From Betaproteobacteria bacterium (lineage in GTDB: Bacteria > Pseudomonadota > Gammaproteobacteria > Burkholderiales > SG8-39), in NCBI GenBank assembly GCA_016195915.1, contig JACPYS010000023.1, positions 41,143 to 105,142 on the forward strand: 64,000 bases of DNA, in the 5' to 3' direction. The position numbers were made by a program, and so were the translations under genes. Under the pieces are notes generated by a model. It was not told where the DNA came from, ran no database searches, and saw nothing but the letters and a program-made list of their open reading frames with translations. Positions 1-8,574 of this stretch are shown here, one piece after another; the first letter of the stretch is position 1, and each line of letters opens with the position of its first letter.

Positions 1-23
1 AAGTTCGCTGAGGTGCGTGCCTG

Positions 24-1550
24 ATGGACGAGATCTTTCGGCAAGCGATCATTGCCCTGCGCGGCATGTGGCGGTATCGCTGGCTCGGGCTGGCGAGCGC
101 CTGGGTGATCGGGATCCTGGGCATCGCGGCAATCATGCTGATTCCGAATAAGTACGAAGCGTCCGCCCGAATGTTCGTCAATACCGATTCGATCCTGAGG
201 CCACTGATGGCGGGCATGACGGTGGCGCCGGATATGAACCAGCGAATCGAGATTCTCAGCCGCATTCTGGTCAGCCGGCCGAATGTCGAAAGGCTCGTCA
301 GGATGTCCAGCCTCGATCCAAAGGAAGACCTCGAAAAGCGGGCCGATGAATTGATCCGCGATATACAGATCAAGGGTACCGGCCGCGACCAGATCTATAC
401 GATTACCCTCCGCGATCGCGACGCCGAACGCGCGAAACGCCTGGTTGACGATTTCACGAAACTGTTCTTCCAGTCGGGCCAGGGCAATCGGGACCTCGAT
501 ACGGACGCCGCGAAGAAATTCGTCGATCAACAGATCGTGGTTTACGAAAAGAGGCTCACCGAGGCCGAGGAGCGGCTAAAGAACTTCAAGCAACGCTCTC
601 TCGCAATGTTGCCGGGGCAGGGTAGCGACTATTTCGCCCGATTGACTGAAGCGAGAAATCTTTCGAACAGGGCTCAGCTCGATTTGCGCGAGGCGGAGCA
701 ATCGCGCGATGCGCTCAAGCGGGGCTTGACGGAGCTCGATACCGGCGACGGAACTTCGTCGGCGATCGGCCCCGATCCCAAGGCCAAGGCCGCGATCGAA
801 TCGCGAATCGAGTCGATGAAACAAGGTCTCTCGGTTCTCCTGCTGAAGTACACCGATACACACCCCGACGTCGTCGGCATGCGGCGAGCGATCGAGGAGT
901 TGGAGGCCGAGAACGAGAAGTTGCCCGCTGTGCGCAGGAAGGATTCCGCATCCCCGTCGCTCGCCTCCAGCCAGCTAAACGTGTCCGTTGCCCAGGCAGA
1001 AGCCAACGTTGCGTCGCTGCGCGCTCGGGTCGCCGAATACGCGGCACGCGAAAACAAACTGAAAGAGTCCGCGATGCTGATACCGCAGCTCGAAACGGAA
1101 TTCGCCCAACTCAACCGCGATTATGACGTAAACAAGAAGAACTATGAAAGCCTGATCGCTCGCCGCGAGTCGGTGGCGCTCTCGGGCAATATGCAGGAGG
1201 CTTCGGGCGTGGGTGATTTCAGGCTGATCGATCCGCCTCGAGTTGCTCCGATCCCGGTATTCCCCAACCGGCCTTTGCTGCTCGTGTTTGCACTGGTGTT
1301 CGCATTGGGTGCGGGAGCGGCGACGGCGTATGGCGCAATGACGCTTCACCCCGCTTTCTATGATGGGCGCGCGCTGCGTGAGGCGACCCAACTTCCGGTA
1401 TTGGGCACGATCATGAAAGCGGGGGGCGGCGCCATGACGCCGGGAAGGAAAAAGCGAGTCGTTCTATTTCTTGCGGGCGCCGGCGGACTGGTCGCCGTCT
1501 ACGCCGGCGTCACCGCGGTCGCGCTGCTCGGCCTGGGGCCGCTAAAGTGA
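24..1550 (+). CDS. XrtA/PEP-CTERM-type chain length determinant protein (Wzz family)
   Basis: This inner-membrane polysaccharide co-polymerase sets the chain length of an exported polysaccharide together with the Wzy polymerase and the tyrosine kinase encoded next. The 508-residue protein has an N-terminal membrane segment (about 17-40), a long charged helical periplasmic region (about 150-400), the proline-rich motif FPNRP near 412 and a second membrane segment at about 416-438. A further hydrophobic stretch occupies 476-505. Fused Wzz proteins carry a kinase at this end; here the kinase is a separate gene that overlaps by four bases (GTGA). The downstream gene set matches PEP-CTERM/exosortase A loci, which supports the subfamily. 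The earlier genes of the locus lie left of the window. Confidence 0.9.
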   Translation: MDEIFRQAIIALRGMWRYRWLGLASAWVIGILGIAAIMLIPNKYEASARMFVNTDSILRPLMAGMTVAPDMNQRIEILSRILVSRPNVERLVRMSSLDPKEDLEKRADELIRDIQIKGTGRDQIYTITLRDRDAERAKRLVDDFTKLFFQSGQGNRDLDTDAAKKFVDQQIVVYEKRLTEAEERLKNFKQRSLAMLPGQGSDYFARLTEARNLSNRAQLDLREAEQSRDALKRGLTELDTGDGTSSAIGPDPKAKAAIESRIESMKQGLSVLLLKYTDTHPDVVGMRRAIEELEAENEKLPAVRRKDSASPSLASSQLNVSVAQAEANVASLRARVAEYAARENKLKESAMLIPQLETEFAQLNRDYDVNKKNYESLIARRESVALSGNMQEASGVGDFRLIDPPRVAPIPVFPNRPLLLVFALVFALGAGAATAYGAMTLHPAFYDGRALREATQLPVLGTIMKAGGGAMTPGRKKRVVLFLAGAGGLVAVYAGVTAVALLGLGPLK

Positions 1551-2491
1551 GCGGCGAGACCCTCATCGAACGGGCCGCCCGGCGTCTGGAGGAATTGCGG
1601 CTCTCCCGGCCTGACGGTGCGCGCGGTCGTTCCTCCCCCGACGAGTCGGTCGCCGCGCATGAAGCGCGTACGGCGCCCCGCCCTGCCGACGGATACGCGG
1701 GCGGGCCAAGGCGTCCGGCAGGAACGCATTCGCAATTGGTGGAACTCGACTTGAAAAGGCTCGCCACCGCAGGTTTCATCACCCCCGATGCGCCACGTTC
1801 GCGCGTTGCGGACGAATTTCGCATCATCAAGCGGCCGCTGATCGCCAATGCCTCCGGCGGGGGAGAGACACCGGTGCAAAACGGCAATCTAATCATGGTG
1901 ACGAGCGCCGTTCCCAAGGAAGGCAAGACCTTCTGCGCGATCAATCTCGCCATGAGCATCGCGCTGGAGTTTGACCGCAGCGTCCTGCTGGTCGACGCCG
2001 ATGTCGCGAAACCGTCGTTGCTCCAGGTGCTCGGACTGCCTTTGAGCGAAGGGCTGCTCGACATCCTGCAGGACAAATCGCGTGATCTGAGCCAGGTTCT
2101 TCTTCGCACCAACGTCGAAAAACTCAGCCTGCTTACCAGCGGAACCCCTCATCGGCGAGCCACCGAACTGCTGGCGAGCGATGCGATGGCGAGGTTATTG
2201 GAGGAATTGGCCAGCCGCTACTCCGACCGGATCATCATCTTCGATTCTCCGCCACTGCTTGTCGCCACCGAGGCTCCCGTCCTCGCAACCCAATTGGGCC
2301 AAATCGTCCTGATCGTCCAGGCGGAAATCACGCTGCAAAGCGAGGTTCGCCAAGCATTGGCCGCGATCGAATCCTGTCCGGTCAAGCTGATCGTGCTCAA
2401 CCAGGTGGGGTTCTCGGGGAAAAGCGCGAGTGGCTTTCGCTATGGCTACGGCTACGGCTATGGCTATGGCGAAGGTGGTCACGGGACCTAG
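1547..2491 (+). CDS. Polysaccharide biosynthesis tyrosine autokinase (BY-kinase, XrtA-associated type)
   Basis: This cytoplasmic bacterial tyrosine kinase probably couples to the Wzz-like protein encoded just before it and controls polymer export. A Walker A motif SAVPKEGKT lies at about 120-128, Walker A' VLLVDADV at about 145-152 and Walker B IIIFDSPP near 225. The protein ends in a tyrosine cluster, GYGYGYGYGYGEGG, the usual autophosphorylation tail. The first 75 residues are low-complexity and charged. GTG is the start codon and overlaps the preceding stop. The Walker A has Lys where Gly is common (PKEGKT rather than PGEGKT), but the core GKT is intact, so activity is expected. Confidence 0.9.
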   Translation: MSGETLIERAARRLEELRLSRPDGARGRSSPDESVAAHEARTAPRPADGYAGGPRRPAGTHSQLVELDLKRLATAGFITPDAPRSRVADEFRIIKRPLIANASGGGETPVQNGNLIMVTSAVPKEGKTFCAINLAMSIALEFDRSVLLVDADVAKPSLLQVLGLPLSEGLLDILQDKSRDLSQVLLRTNVEKLSLLTSGTPHRRATELLASDAMARLLEELASRYSDRIIIFDSPPLLVATEAPVLATQLGQIVLIVQAEITLQSEVRQALAAIESCPVKLIVLNQVGFSGKSASGFRYGYGYGYGYGEGGHGT

Positions 2492-2525
2492 GATGCGTTT
2501 TCGCATCCTACTGCGGAACCCGTGA

Positions 2526-4193
2526 ATGGCCATGCTCCCGCTCAACAGCGCGATTCGGGTGGTCTGCCTCGGTCTTGCGGCGAACCTCCTCGCGAAGCCG
2601 GCAACGGGTCAAGTCGTCGCCCCAGCTCCGCCGGCAGCAGGAAGCGGGCAAATTCAAGCGCCTGCGCCGGGCCGTGATCAAGTCGTCGCGCCGGTTCCGC
2701 CGGCAGCCGGAGGGGCGCAAATCCAACCGCCCGAGTCCGCTCGCCTGCGCCCCTGGCGCATTACGCCGCAGCTGCGCGTTTCAGAGACCTACACAGACAA
2801 CGTGGCGCTTGCGCCGCCAGGCACGGCCCGAAGCGATTGGGTAACGGACGTGAGTCCGGGAATCCGCGCCGAGGGCAGCGGACCGCGGGTGCGGGGCTTT
2901 TTCGACTACGCACTGCATCGCATCTTCTACGCCAATGATCCGCGGCTGAACAACAGCCAGAACGCGCTGAACTCGCTGGTGACGGTCGAAGTGCTGGAAA
3001 ACCGGTTTTTTGTCGACGCGCGCGCGAGCATTTCGCAGCAGAACCGGTCGGCTTTTTCTGCCGTGGCACCCGACACCGCAAGCGCGACCGCGAACCGCGT
3101 CGAAACCTCGGTCTATCAACTCGCGCCCTACCTGCGTGGCCGCATCTCGGACCTTGCCACGTATCAATTGCGTCTCAATGCCACACAGAGCAGCTCGCGT
3201 GGCGTAACTTCATCGAACACGGTCACGACAGAGTGGCTTGGCAGCGTGCGCAGCGCGACGCCCTCGGCAAAGATCGGCTGGGCAGTCGACGGAACTGCCC
3301 TGACGGTTGAGAGGAACGCGGCGGGCAGATCCCAAGCCACGCGCGCGCGCGGCTCGCTCATATACCAATTCGATCCGTATTTGAATGCTTCCGTATACGA
3401 GGGCATTGAAACGACCGAGTTCGCGAACGCGGATCGGCAGAGCGCCCTTACTCCGGGCATTGGCATGGCCTGGACTCCAACCAATCGGACCCAAGTGGCC
3501 GCGATTCGGGAAAAGCGGTTTTTCGGGCCGGGGCAGACGCTACGATTTAGCCATCGCACGTCCAGGATGGCGTTCACATACAACGATGACAAGGAGGTCG
3601 TCGCGGTATCGAATCTGATTGCAGCATCGGGGCCAGGAACCCTTGCCACGCTGATGTCTGACTTGCTCGCCTCGAGCAATCCGGATCCCGCATTGCGTGC
3701 CCAAGCTGTCAGTTCGCGTCTGCAATCGTCAGGGCAGCCTGCGTCCGCGAGTTCGGTCGCGGGATTCAATACCGGTCGGGCATTTCTGAGGCGCAACCGC
3801 CAGGGGTCCGCGGCGATGATCGGCGCCAACAACACGCTAACGCTGACCCTTATTACGCTCGACCAACAGACACTCGGCGGCGTTTCGGCCGGCCCGACCG
3901 ACAGCTTTTCGGTGAGTCCAAGCATTCGTCAACGGACGTTGCGGGCCGCTTGGGCGCACACGATATCGGCGTTGTCCTCGTTGACCGTGACCGGCTCCCG
4001 GCTGAACGCCGAGGGCTTGACCGGGACCGCTGCAGCTGTATCGTCACAAAGAACTCTAGGCTTCGTGCTCACTCGCCATATGGCTGCCCAGACAATCGCG
4101 TCGATTGGAAGCCGGCACAGCAGATTTGAGAGTACGGTCGCAGGCGATCATCGCGAGAATGCCATACTGGCGACGCTCACCACGCGTTTCTAG
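2526..4193 (+). CDS. PEP-CTERM system-associated outer membrane beta-barrel protein (TIGR03016-like)
   Basis: A signal peptide (residues about 1-28, ending near ATGQ) is followed by a Pro/Ala/Gln-rich linker. The rest has the alternating pattern of a large beta-barrel and ends in a C-terminal aromatic residue (TTRF), typical of outer-membrane proteins. In exosortase A loci a protein of this size and position is assigned as an outer-membrane component of exopolysaccharide export; its exact role is not established. The linker contains an imperfect 51-base direct repeat (starting at 2610 and 2679) that duplicates the peptide QVVAPxPPAAG. The start at 2526 is a clean ATG 34 bases after the kinase gene. 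Assignment rests on position and overall character. Confidence 0.82.
   Translation: MAMLPLNSAIRVVCLGLAANLLAKPATGQVVAPAPPAAGSGQIQAPAPGRDQVVAPVPPAAGGAQIQPPESARLRPWRITPQLRVSETYTDNVALAPPGTARSDWVTDVSPGIRAEGSGPRVRGFFDYALHRIFYANDPRLNNSQNALNSLVTVEVLENRFFVDARASISQQNRSAFSAVAPDTASATANRVETSVYQLAPYLRGRISDLATYQLRLNATQSSSRGVTSSNTVTTEWLGSVRSATPSAKIGWAVDGTALTVERNAAGRSQATRARGSLIYQFDPYLNASVYEGIETTEFANADRQSALTPGIGMAWTPTNRTQVAAIREKRFFGPGQTLRFSHRTSRMAFTYNDDKEVVAVSNLIAASGPGTLATLMSDLLASSNPDPALRAQAVSSRLQSSGQPASASSVAGFNTGRAFLRRNRQGSAAMIGANNTLTLTLITLDQQTLGGVSAGPTDSFSVSPSIRQRTLRAAWAHTISALSSLTVTGSRLNAEGLTGTAAAVSSQRTLGFVLTRHMAAQTIASIGSRHSRFESTVAGDHRENAILATLTTRF
2610..2729 (+). repeat. Imperfect 51-bp direct repeat inside the outer-membrane protein gene
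   Basis: Two copies begin at 2610 and 2679, each reading CAAGTCGTCGC then a Pro/Ala-coding stretch. They sit 69 bases apart (23 codons), so gain or loss of a copy would keep the reading frame and only change the linker length. Confidence 0.75.
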
Positions 4194-4205
4194 CGGCCCC
4201 CTATC

Positions 4206-5258
4206 ATGTACGAAGCCTTTTACGGACTCACCTGCAGGCCGTTTCAGCTCAACCCTGATCCGTCGTTCTATTTCAGCAGCACGCCGCATCGCAAAGCGAT
4301 GGCTTACCTGGAATACGGCCTACTTCAAAACGGGGGCTTCGTCGTCGTCACCGGCGAGGCGGGCGCGGGCAAGACCACTCTGGTTCGCAGCCTGTTGAGG
4401 AAACTCGATGGCGAGCAGGTGCTTGCCGCCACGCTGGTAAGCACCCCAATCGGCGCGCAAGACATGCTTCGCACGGTCGCGGCTGGTTTCGGTGTTCCGA
4501 CACAGAATGCCGGCAATTCGGAACTTCTGCTCTCGATTCAAGCATTCCTCACTTCGGTCGTCCAACAGGGAAAGCAGTGCCTCCTCGTTGTGGATGAGGC
4601 GCAAAACCTGACGCCGCGGGCGGTCGAAGAGTTGCGTACGCTAACCAATTTTCAGCTCGGGGAGCACGCCTTGTTGCAATGCTTCCTCGTCGGCCAAGCG
4701 GAGCTCCGATCTGTTCTGCAGCGCCCGGCGATGCGTCAGCGCGTGATCGCCGCGTGCCATATCGGGCCGTTGGACGCGGACGAGACCCGGCGATATATTG
4801 AACACAGGCTGGCCTGCGCCGGCTCGACCGATCAGCTCGAGTTCCAACCCGGCGCATACCTCAAGATCTTCCAGGCAACCGGCGGCATCCCGCGACGCAT
4901 CAATTCGCTATGCGATCGCCTTCTCCTCAGCGGCTTCCTCGATGAAAAGCAGACCTTCGCTGGAGCTGACGTGGCGACGGTAGTCGCAGAGCTCGACGAC
5001 GAATTGCGAGTTCCGGAGGGCCCGGCGGGCACCGAAAGATCTGCTGCCGCGACGGACGCCGATTGGGAGGCGAGGCTGTCTCGCATCGAGCTCAGCTTGC
5101 AGCGACTCGAAAGCAGCACGTCGGAATGCGCGGCGCTTGTCGAGCGCCTGTGCGAAAGCCTGGGAACGGGCGGCGAACTACCGCGGACGACGAATCGCCG
5201 TGCAACCGCTTTTCCTGATTTCCCAAAATCGAACGAGTCGCCGGAGAACATGAAATGA
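4206..5258 (+). CDS. XrtA-associated ExeA-like AAA ATPase (TIGR03015 type)
   Basis: This is a cytoplasmic AAA ATPase related to the general secretion ATPase ExeA/GspA. The N-terminus MYEAFYGLTCRPF is the family's typical opening. A Walker A motif GEAGAGKTT lies at about 49-57 and Walker B LLVVDEAQN at about 126-134. The arginine-rich stretch GIPRRINSLCDRLL near 225 is characteristic of ExeA proteins. The last 80 residues form a charged helical tail without a peptidoglycan-binding domain. In PEP-CTERM loci this ATPase sits among the export genes and is thought to energise assembly or secretion of the polymer, though the mechanism is unknown. It starts 12 bases after the outer-membrane protein gene. 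Confidence 0.9.
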   Translation: MYEAFYGLTCRPFQLNPDPSFYFSSTPHRKAMAYLEYGLLQNGGFVVVTGEAGAGKTTLVRSLLRKLDGEQVLAATLVSTPIGAQDMLRTVAAGFGVPTQNAGNSELLLSIQAFLTSVVQQGKQCLLVVDEAQNLTPRAVEELRTLTNFQLGEHALLQCFLVGQAELRSVLQRPAMRQRVIAACHIGPLDADETRRYIEHRLACAGSTDQLEFQPGAYLKIFQATGGIPRRINSLCDRLLLSGFLDEKQTFAGADVATVVAELDDELRVPEGPAGTERSAAATDADWEARLSRIELSLQRLESSTSECAALVERLCESLGTGGELPRTTNRRATAFPDFPKSNESPENMK

Positions 5259-5289
5259 ACAGCAAGACGCTGTGGTTGGAGTACGCACC

Positions 5290-6570
5290 GTGACCATCGT
5301 CGCCGTCGTCGGTCTGGGATATGTCGGCCTGCCGCTCGCCGTCGAGTTCGGCAAGAAGTATCGAACCATCGGCTTCGACCTGTCGGAGGCGAAAGTGCAG
5401 TCGTATCGGCGATACGTGGATCCGACCGGTGAGCTGAGCGCCGAAGAGCTGAAATCGGCCCGGCTCCTCGAGCCCAGCAGCGATCCGGCCTGTTTGAAGG
5501 AAGCCGACTTCATCATCGTCGCGGTTCCTACGCCGGTCGACGCGGCCCACAACCCGGATTTCGGACCGCTGGTCGGGGCGAGCGAAACGATCGGCAAGCA
5601 CTTGAAGCGCGGCGCGACCGTGGTGTTCGAATCGACGGTTTACCCGGGCGCCACCGAGGAGGTCTGCATTCCGGTGATCGAGCGTCATTCCGGCCTGGCA
5701 TGGAAATCCGATTTTTCCATCGGCTACTCGCCTGAACGGATCAATCCGGGCGACAAAGAGCACACGCTCACCCGGATCACGAAGGTGGTCGCGGGAGATT
5801 CGCCGCAGACGCTGGAACGCGTCGCGGAAATGTACGGCAGCGTAATCACCGCCGGCGTCTACAGGACCTCCAGCATCAAGGTGGCCGAGGCGGCAAAGGT
5901 GATCGAGAACACCCAGCGCGACCTGAATATTGCGCTGGTGAACGAGCTATCGCTCATCTTTCATCGTCTGGGCATCGACACCCTGGAAGTATTGCAGGCG
6001 GCGGGCAGCAAGTGGAACTTCCTGCCTTTTCGTCCCGGCCTGGTGGGCGGGCATTGCATCGGAGTCGATCCCTACTACCTGACGCATACGGCGGAAAAGC
6101 ACGGCTATCACCCGCAGGTCATCCTGGCCGGACGGCGGATCAACGACGGCATGGGCAAGTTCATCGCCGAGCAGACGGTCAAGACGATGATCCAGCTCGG
6201 GTTCTCCGTAAAGGGCTCGCACGTCATTGTGCTTGGATTGACGTTCAAGGAGGATTGTCCCGATCTGCGCAACTCGAAGGTGATCGACGTGATCCGGGAG
6301 CTAGAGACGTTCGGCGCAACCGTGCATGTGCATGACCCGGTGGCCGATCCGCAGGAGGCGGTCCGGGAGTACGGAGTTCGCCTTACCTCATGGGATGAAC
6401 TGCCGCGCTCGAATGCGATCATCGGCGCCGTTGCGCACAAGGCGTTTCTGAACCGCGCCGCCGGAAAATTCGCCGAGCTCCTTTCTCCGGGCGGGCTGTT
6501 CGTGGACGTGAAATGCATTGTTGACGTCGTTGCGCTGCGTGCTCTGGGAATTACGACATGGAGGCTTTGA
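5290..6570 (+). CDS. tviB: UDP-N-acetylhexosamine 6-dehydrogenase (TviB/WbpO-like)
   Basis: This enzyme oxidises a UDP-N-acetylhexosamine at C6 with NAD+ to give an acidic sugar nucleotide. The N-terminal Rossmann motif is GLGYVGLP, and the central and C-terminal UDP-Glc/GDP-Man dehydrogenase domains follow. The catalytic cysteine lies in GGHCIGVDPYYL near residue 255. The GTG at 5290 is preferred because a GGAG sits eight bases upstream; an in-frame GTG at 5272 would add six residues but lacks a ribosome site. The pairing with the next epimerase gene matches the TviB/TviC (WbpO/WbpP) route to GalNAc-type uronic acids, which suggests an acidic exopolysaccharide. The symbol is by family analogy. 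Confidence 0.88.
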   Translation: MTIVAVVGLGYVGLPLAVEFGKKYRTIGFDLSEAKVQSYRRYVDPTGELSAEELKSARLLEPSSDPACLKEADFIIVAVPTPVDAAHNPDFGPLVGASETIGKHLKRGATVVFESTVYPGATEEVCIPVIERHSGLAWKSDFSIGYSPERINPGDKEHTLTRITKVVAGDSPQTLERVAEMYGSVITAGVYRTSSIKVAEAAKVIENTQRDLNIALVNELSLIFHRLGIDTLEVLQAAGSKWNFLPFRPGLVGGHCIGVDPYYLTHTAEKHGYHPQVILAGRRINDGMGKFIAEQTVKTMIQLGFSVKGSHVIVLGLTFKEDCPDLRNSKVIDVIRELETFGATVHVHDPVADPQEAVREYGVRLTSWDELPRSNAIIGAVAHKAFLNRAAGKFAELLSPGGLFVDVKCIVDVVALRALGITTWRL

Positions 6571-7607
6571 ACCCCGTGCAGGGCTACCGCGAAATGCTGC
6601 GGGAAAGACCTCGCCGCTGGCTGGTGACCGGTAGCGCGGGGTTCATCGGCTCGCACCTCGTCGAGGCGCTGCTGCGGCTCGGCCAGACGGTTGTGAGTGT
6701 CGACAATTTTGCCACTGGCCACCGTGCGAATCTCGATCAAGTCAGCGCGCTGGTGGGTAGTGAAGCCTGGGGGCGCCACAGTTTCGTCGAGGCCGACATC
6801 ACCGACGCGCGAGCCTGCCGCGATGTGTGCAATGCCGTTGACATCGTCTTGCATCAAGCAGCCTTGGGGTCGGTGCCGAGATCGATAGAACAGCCATTGC
6901 TGACGCATGCGGCCAATGCCACAGGATTCATCAACTTGCTCGATGCGGCCCGGCTGTCGCGCGTCGAGCGCTTTGTCTATGCCGCATCGAGTTCCACCTA
7001 TGGCGATGATCCCCGGCTCCCCAAGCGAGAGCCTGCCATCGGACGGCCGCTCTCGCCCTACGCTGTCACCAAGTACGTGAACGAGCTATACGCCGACGTT
7101 TACGCTCGATGCTACGGGATGAAAACGATCGGCTTGCGCTACTTCAATGTTTTCGGCGCCCGGCAGGATCCTGCCGGAGCATATGCCGCGGTCATTCCAC
7201 GCTGGGTGAGCGAGATACTTTCGGCACGGCGGTGCGTCATCAACGGCGACGGCGAGACGACGCGCGACTTCTGCTACATAGCGAATGTGGTACAGGCCAA
7301 CCTACTGGCCGCCACGAGCGGCAACCCCGGAGCCGTCAACCAGGTCTACAACGTCGCCTTTGGCGAGGCCATAACGCTGAACGAGCTCCATGGCCTGATC
7401 GCTGCTGCCATTGCTTCGAAACGACCGGGGATATCGATCGAGCGGCCGGTGCATGGCGACGTACGCGCTGGCGATGTGCGCCATTCACTGGCTGATATCG
7501 ACAAAGCCAGGCAACTGCTCGGATACTCTCCGACGCACAGTGTCCGCAGCGGGTTGCTCGAGGCCGTCAGCTGGTATGTCGAGACGTTTCGGCCCGCCGT
7601 CGCGTGA
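6558..7607 (+). CDS. tviC: UDP-N-acetylhexosamine C4 epimerase (TviC/WbpP-like, SDR family)
   Basis: An extended short-chain dehydrogenase that should interconvert UDP-GlcNAc and UDP-GalNAc or their uronic acids. The NAD-binding motif GSAGFIGSH lies at about 26-34, the catalytic serine is in AASSSTYG near 142 and the YAVTK motif near 168. The N-terminal 20 residues before the Rossmann fold are typical of the WbpP/TviC group. The gene overlaps the end of the dehydrogenase gene by 13 bases, so the two are translated from one message. It supplies precursor to the polymer made by the flanking genes. The symbol is by family analogy and substrate preference is not readable from the sequence. Confidence 0.87.
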   Translation: MEALNPVQGYREMLRERPRRWLVTGSAGFIGSHLVEALLRLGQTVVSVDNFATGHRANLDQVSALVGSEAWGRHSFVEADITDARACRDVCNAVDIVLHQAALGSVPRSIEQPLLTHAANATGFINLLDAARLSRVERFVYAASSSTYGDDPRLPKREPAIGRPLSPYAVTKYVNELYADVYARCYGMKTIGLRYFNVFGARQDPAGAYAAVIPRWVSEILSARRCVINGDGETTRDFCYIANVVQANLLAATSGNPGAVNQVYNVAFGEAITLNELHGLIAAAIASKRPGISIERPVHGDVRAGDVRHSLADIDKARQLLGYSPTHSVRSGLLEAVSWYVETFRPAVA

Positions 7608-7710
7608 GCGCAATGTCGCACAAGCACCCGGGTAGTTAGCGCGCCGGCATGAAATGGCTACGCTCATGGAAGGCGCGGTTGTGCGGCGGTACAGCCGGTG
7701 GGACGGGCCG

Positions 7711-8565
7711 ATGAAAAACGCGTTTACCGTAGACGTCGAGGATTATTTTCAAGTCCAGGCCTTCGCCGACGTCATTGATCCCGCACGGTGGGACGACTAT
7801 CAGCCGCGCGTCGTCGCCAACACCACCGCGATGCTGGAGCTGCTCGGGGAGCGCGGCGTCGCCGGCACCTTCTTCGTTCTCGGCTGGGTGGCGAAGCGCA
7901 ACCCGGACCTGGTCCGGCAGATTGCGCGCGCCGGCCACGAGATCGCGTCCCACGGCATGAACCACCGCATGATCACCGCGCAATCGGCCGACGTCTTTCG
8001 CAGCGAGACGCGCGACAGCAAGAAGCTGCTGGAGGATTTGTGCCAGCAAGCCGTGGTCGGGTATCGCGCTGCGACCTATTCGATTACGAAGAAATCGACG
8101 TGGGCGCTGGACATTCTGTGCGAGGAAGGATTCAAGTACGACTCCAGCATCTTTCCGATGCGGCACGACTATTACGGGATTCCCGATGCCAATCCGCTGC
8201 CGCACCGTCTCACGACACCTAACGGGGCGCGCCTCGCGGAATTTCCCATTTCGGTGCTGCGGCGCGGCGGCCTGACAATTCCGGTCGCGGGGGGCGGCTA
8301 CTTCCGTCTTTTGCCTTACCCCTTTACTCGCTGGGCGCTGCGCGAGCTGAACGGCGCAAGCCAGGAATTCGTGTTCTACATCCATCCATGGGAGGTGGAT
8401 CCGGGCCAGCCGCGCATCGAGAAGGCCGGACTGGTTTCGAGATTCCGGCACTACCAAAACCTGAAGCGCTGCTCCGCCCGGCTGCGTCTGCTTCTCGGGG
8501 ATTTCGAATTCACGACCATGCGTGCCGTGCTTTCGCAGATGGGCCTGCTCGACCCCGAGGTCTGA
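7711..8565 (+). CDS. XrtA-type polysaccharide deacetylase (DUF3473)
   Basis: A NodB-homology carbohydrate deacetylase that likely removes N-acetyl groups from the exopolysaccharide or its lipid-linked unit. The metal and base motif DVEDYF comes at the very start, and the metal-binding SHGMNH follows near residue 90, both characteristic of the PEP-CTERM deacetylase subfamily. The C-terminal third has the FYIHPWEVDPGQPR segment of the associated DUF3473. I place the start at the ATG in position 7711, because family members begin a few residues before TVDVEDYF; an in-frame ATG at 7654 would add 19 unconserved residues. No signal peptide is seen. Confidence 0.88.
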   Translation: MKNAFTVDVEDYFQVQAFADVIDPARWDDYQPRVVANTTAMLELLGERGVAGTFFVLGWVAKRNPDLVRQIARAGHEIASHGMNHRMITAQSADVFRSETRDSKKLLEDLCQQAVVGYRAATYSITKKSTWALDILCEEGFKYDSSIFPMRHDYYGIPDANPLPHRLTTPNGARLAEFPISVLRRGGLTIPVAGGGYFRLLPYPFTRWALRELNGASQEFVFYIHPWEVDPGQPRIEKAGLVSRFRHYQNLKRCSARLRLLLGDFEFTTMRAVLSQMGLLDPEV

Positions 8566-8574
8566 AAGCGGATC

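Noticed and set aside
5272..5289. GTG at 5272 as start of the sugar dehydrogenase
   Set aside because: It lacks a ribosome site, while GTG 5290 has GGAG at a proper distance and starts just before the Rossmann strand.
7654..7710. ATG at 7654 as start of the deacetylase
   Set aside because: The family's conserved start lies at 7711, and the added residues show no conservation pattern.
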